DNA from: SVTX01 sp045632305
GTDB lineage: Bacteria; Bacillota; Clostridia; Oscillospirales; CAG-272
Length of the DNA: 15,806 bases
Assembly (NCBI GenBank): GCA_045632305.1
Contig: JAZQWL010000005.1
Span: 1-15,806 of the forward strand
Reading direction: 5' to 3'
Part shown: in pieces, positions 15,163-15,806 of the stretch
How positions within the stretch are numbered: the first letter of the stretch is position 1
Layout of the letters: the number at the start of each line of letters is the position of its first letter
Position numbers and translations under genes: made by a program
The notes under the pieces: model-generated
Told to the model about the DNA's origin: nothing
Seen by the model: the letters and a program-made list of their open reading frames with translations, nothing else
The model's database searches: none

Positions 15163-15806
15163 ATGATTAAGAAGTATTATGACAGTGATTGCAATCTTTC
15201 AATCCTTGACGGTAAAACAGTAGCAGTTATTGGCTTCGGTTCTCAGGGCCACGCTCATTCCGAGAATCTCGCTGAATCGGGTGTAAACGTAGTTGTCGGT
15301 CTCAGATCCAACTCCGCTCACTATCCCAAGGCAAAGGCGTTTGCAGATACACATCCCAACTTCAAGATTATGGAGGTTGAGGACGCAGCTAAGGCCGCTG
15401 ACGTAGTAATGATGCTCGTTCCCGATGAGCTTTGCGCAGATATTTACAATAAGCAGGTTGCTCCCTACATGAAGGAAGGCGACGTTCTCTGCTTCGCTCA
15501 CGGTTTCAATATTCACTTTAACCTCATTCAGCCCGCAAAGGATATCGACGTAGTAATGATCGCGCCCAAGGGCCCCGGTCACACGGTTAGATCACAGTAT
15601 CTTGAAGGCAAGGGTGTTCCTTCCTTGATCGCTGTATACCAGGACTACTCCGGCAGAGCTAAGGACGTAGCGCTTGCATACGCTTCCGGTATCGGTGCAG
15701 GCAGAGCAGGTATTCTTGAAACAAGCTTCAGAGAAGAAACTGAAACTGACCTCTTCGGTGAGCAGGCAGTTCTTTGCGGCGGTGTATGCGCTCTTATGCA
15801 GGCAGG
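15163..15806 (+). CDS. ilvC: Ketol-acid reductoisomerase, 3' end beyond the window
   Basis: This enzyme isomerises and reduces acetolactate or acetohydroxybutyrate, the step after IlvBN, using NADPH and two Mg ions. The first 214 residues are present of about 330-340 expected. The dinucleotide motif GFGSQGHAHSENL (24-36) is followed by GLRSNSAHYPKA, where R48 and serines 49 and 51 suit NADPH. H113 lies in AHGFN, APKGPGHTVR follows, and metal ligands D196 and E200 sit in ETDLFGEQ. AGGAGG (15149-15154) precedes the ATG at 15163. The 77-base gap after ilvN has no clear promoter or terminator, so it is likely the third gene of the operon. The frame is open to the window end. Confidence 0.96.
   Translation, partial: MIKKYYDSDCNLSILDGKTVAVIGFGSQGHAHSENLAESGVNVVVGLRSNSAHYPKAKAFADTHPNFKIMEVEDAAKAADVVMMLVPDELCADIYNKQVAPYMKEGDVLCFAHGFNIHFNLIQPAKDIDVVMIAPKGPGHTVRSQYLEGKGVPSLIAVYQDYSGRAKDVALAYASGIGAGRAGILETSFREETETDLFGEQAVLCGGVCALMQA

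Overview
The window looks like a piece of a spore-forming Clostridia chromosome (phylum Bacillota). The evidence is an alpha/beta-type small acid-soluble spore protein, a T-box leader in front of branched-chain amino acid genes, strong GGAGG-type ribosome sites, and consensus TTGnnA-N17-TATAAT promoters. Nothing in the sequence fixes the genus.

Left part (1-about 6300), accessory. It opens inside a tyrosine integrase gene (1-995) whose 5' end lies outside the window. Next is a lone membrane-anchored protein of unknown role with its own promoter and terminator (1126-1938). Then comes a tight three-gene run, probably one operon: a HEPN-domain protein (2080-3471), a zinc-dependent MDR alcohol dehydrogenase (3495-4529) and a caspase-family protein (4581-6014). 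HEPN and caspase proteins are typical of anti-phage abortive-infection systems, so this is a candidate defence cargo. The dehydrogenase between them is visibly more GC-rich than both neighbours.

Boundary (6015-6650). This 636-base stretch has no protein gene. It holds a terminator, a pair of direct repeats that could be integrase arm sites, two long perfect hairpins, and the 3' half of a tRNA-Pro(GGG) gene on the minus strand (6260-6304). The half-tRNA is a likely attachment-site scar marking one end of an integrated element.

Right part (6651-15806), apparently core chromosome. It has the spore protein, a large secreted lipoprotein with a ComEC-like metallo-beta-lactamase domain and several Cys-rich modules (6970-9507), an M29 aminopeptidase (9648-10889), a divergent GH39-like protein (10927-12447), and an ilvB-ilvN-ilvC operon (12904 to past the window end). 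The ilv operon is preceded by a T-box riboswitch whose specifier triplet reads ATC (isoleucine). The three ilv enzymes carry out the shared early steps of valine, leucine and isoleucine synthesis, so uncharged tRNA-Ile would switch them on.
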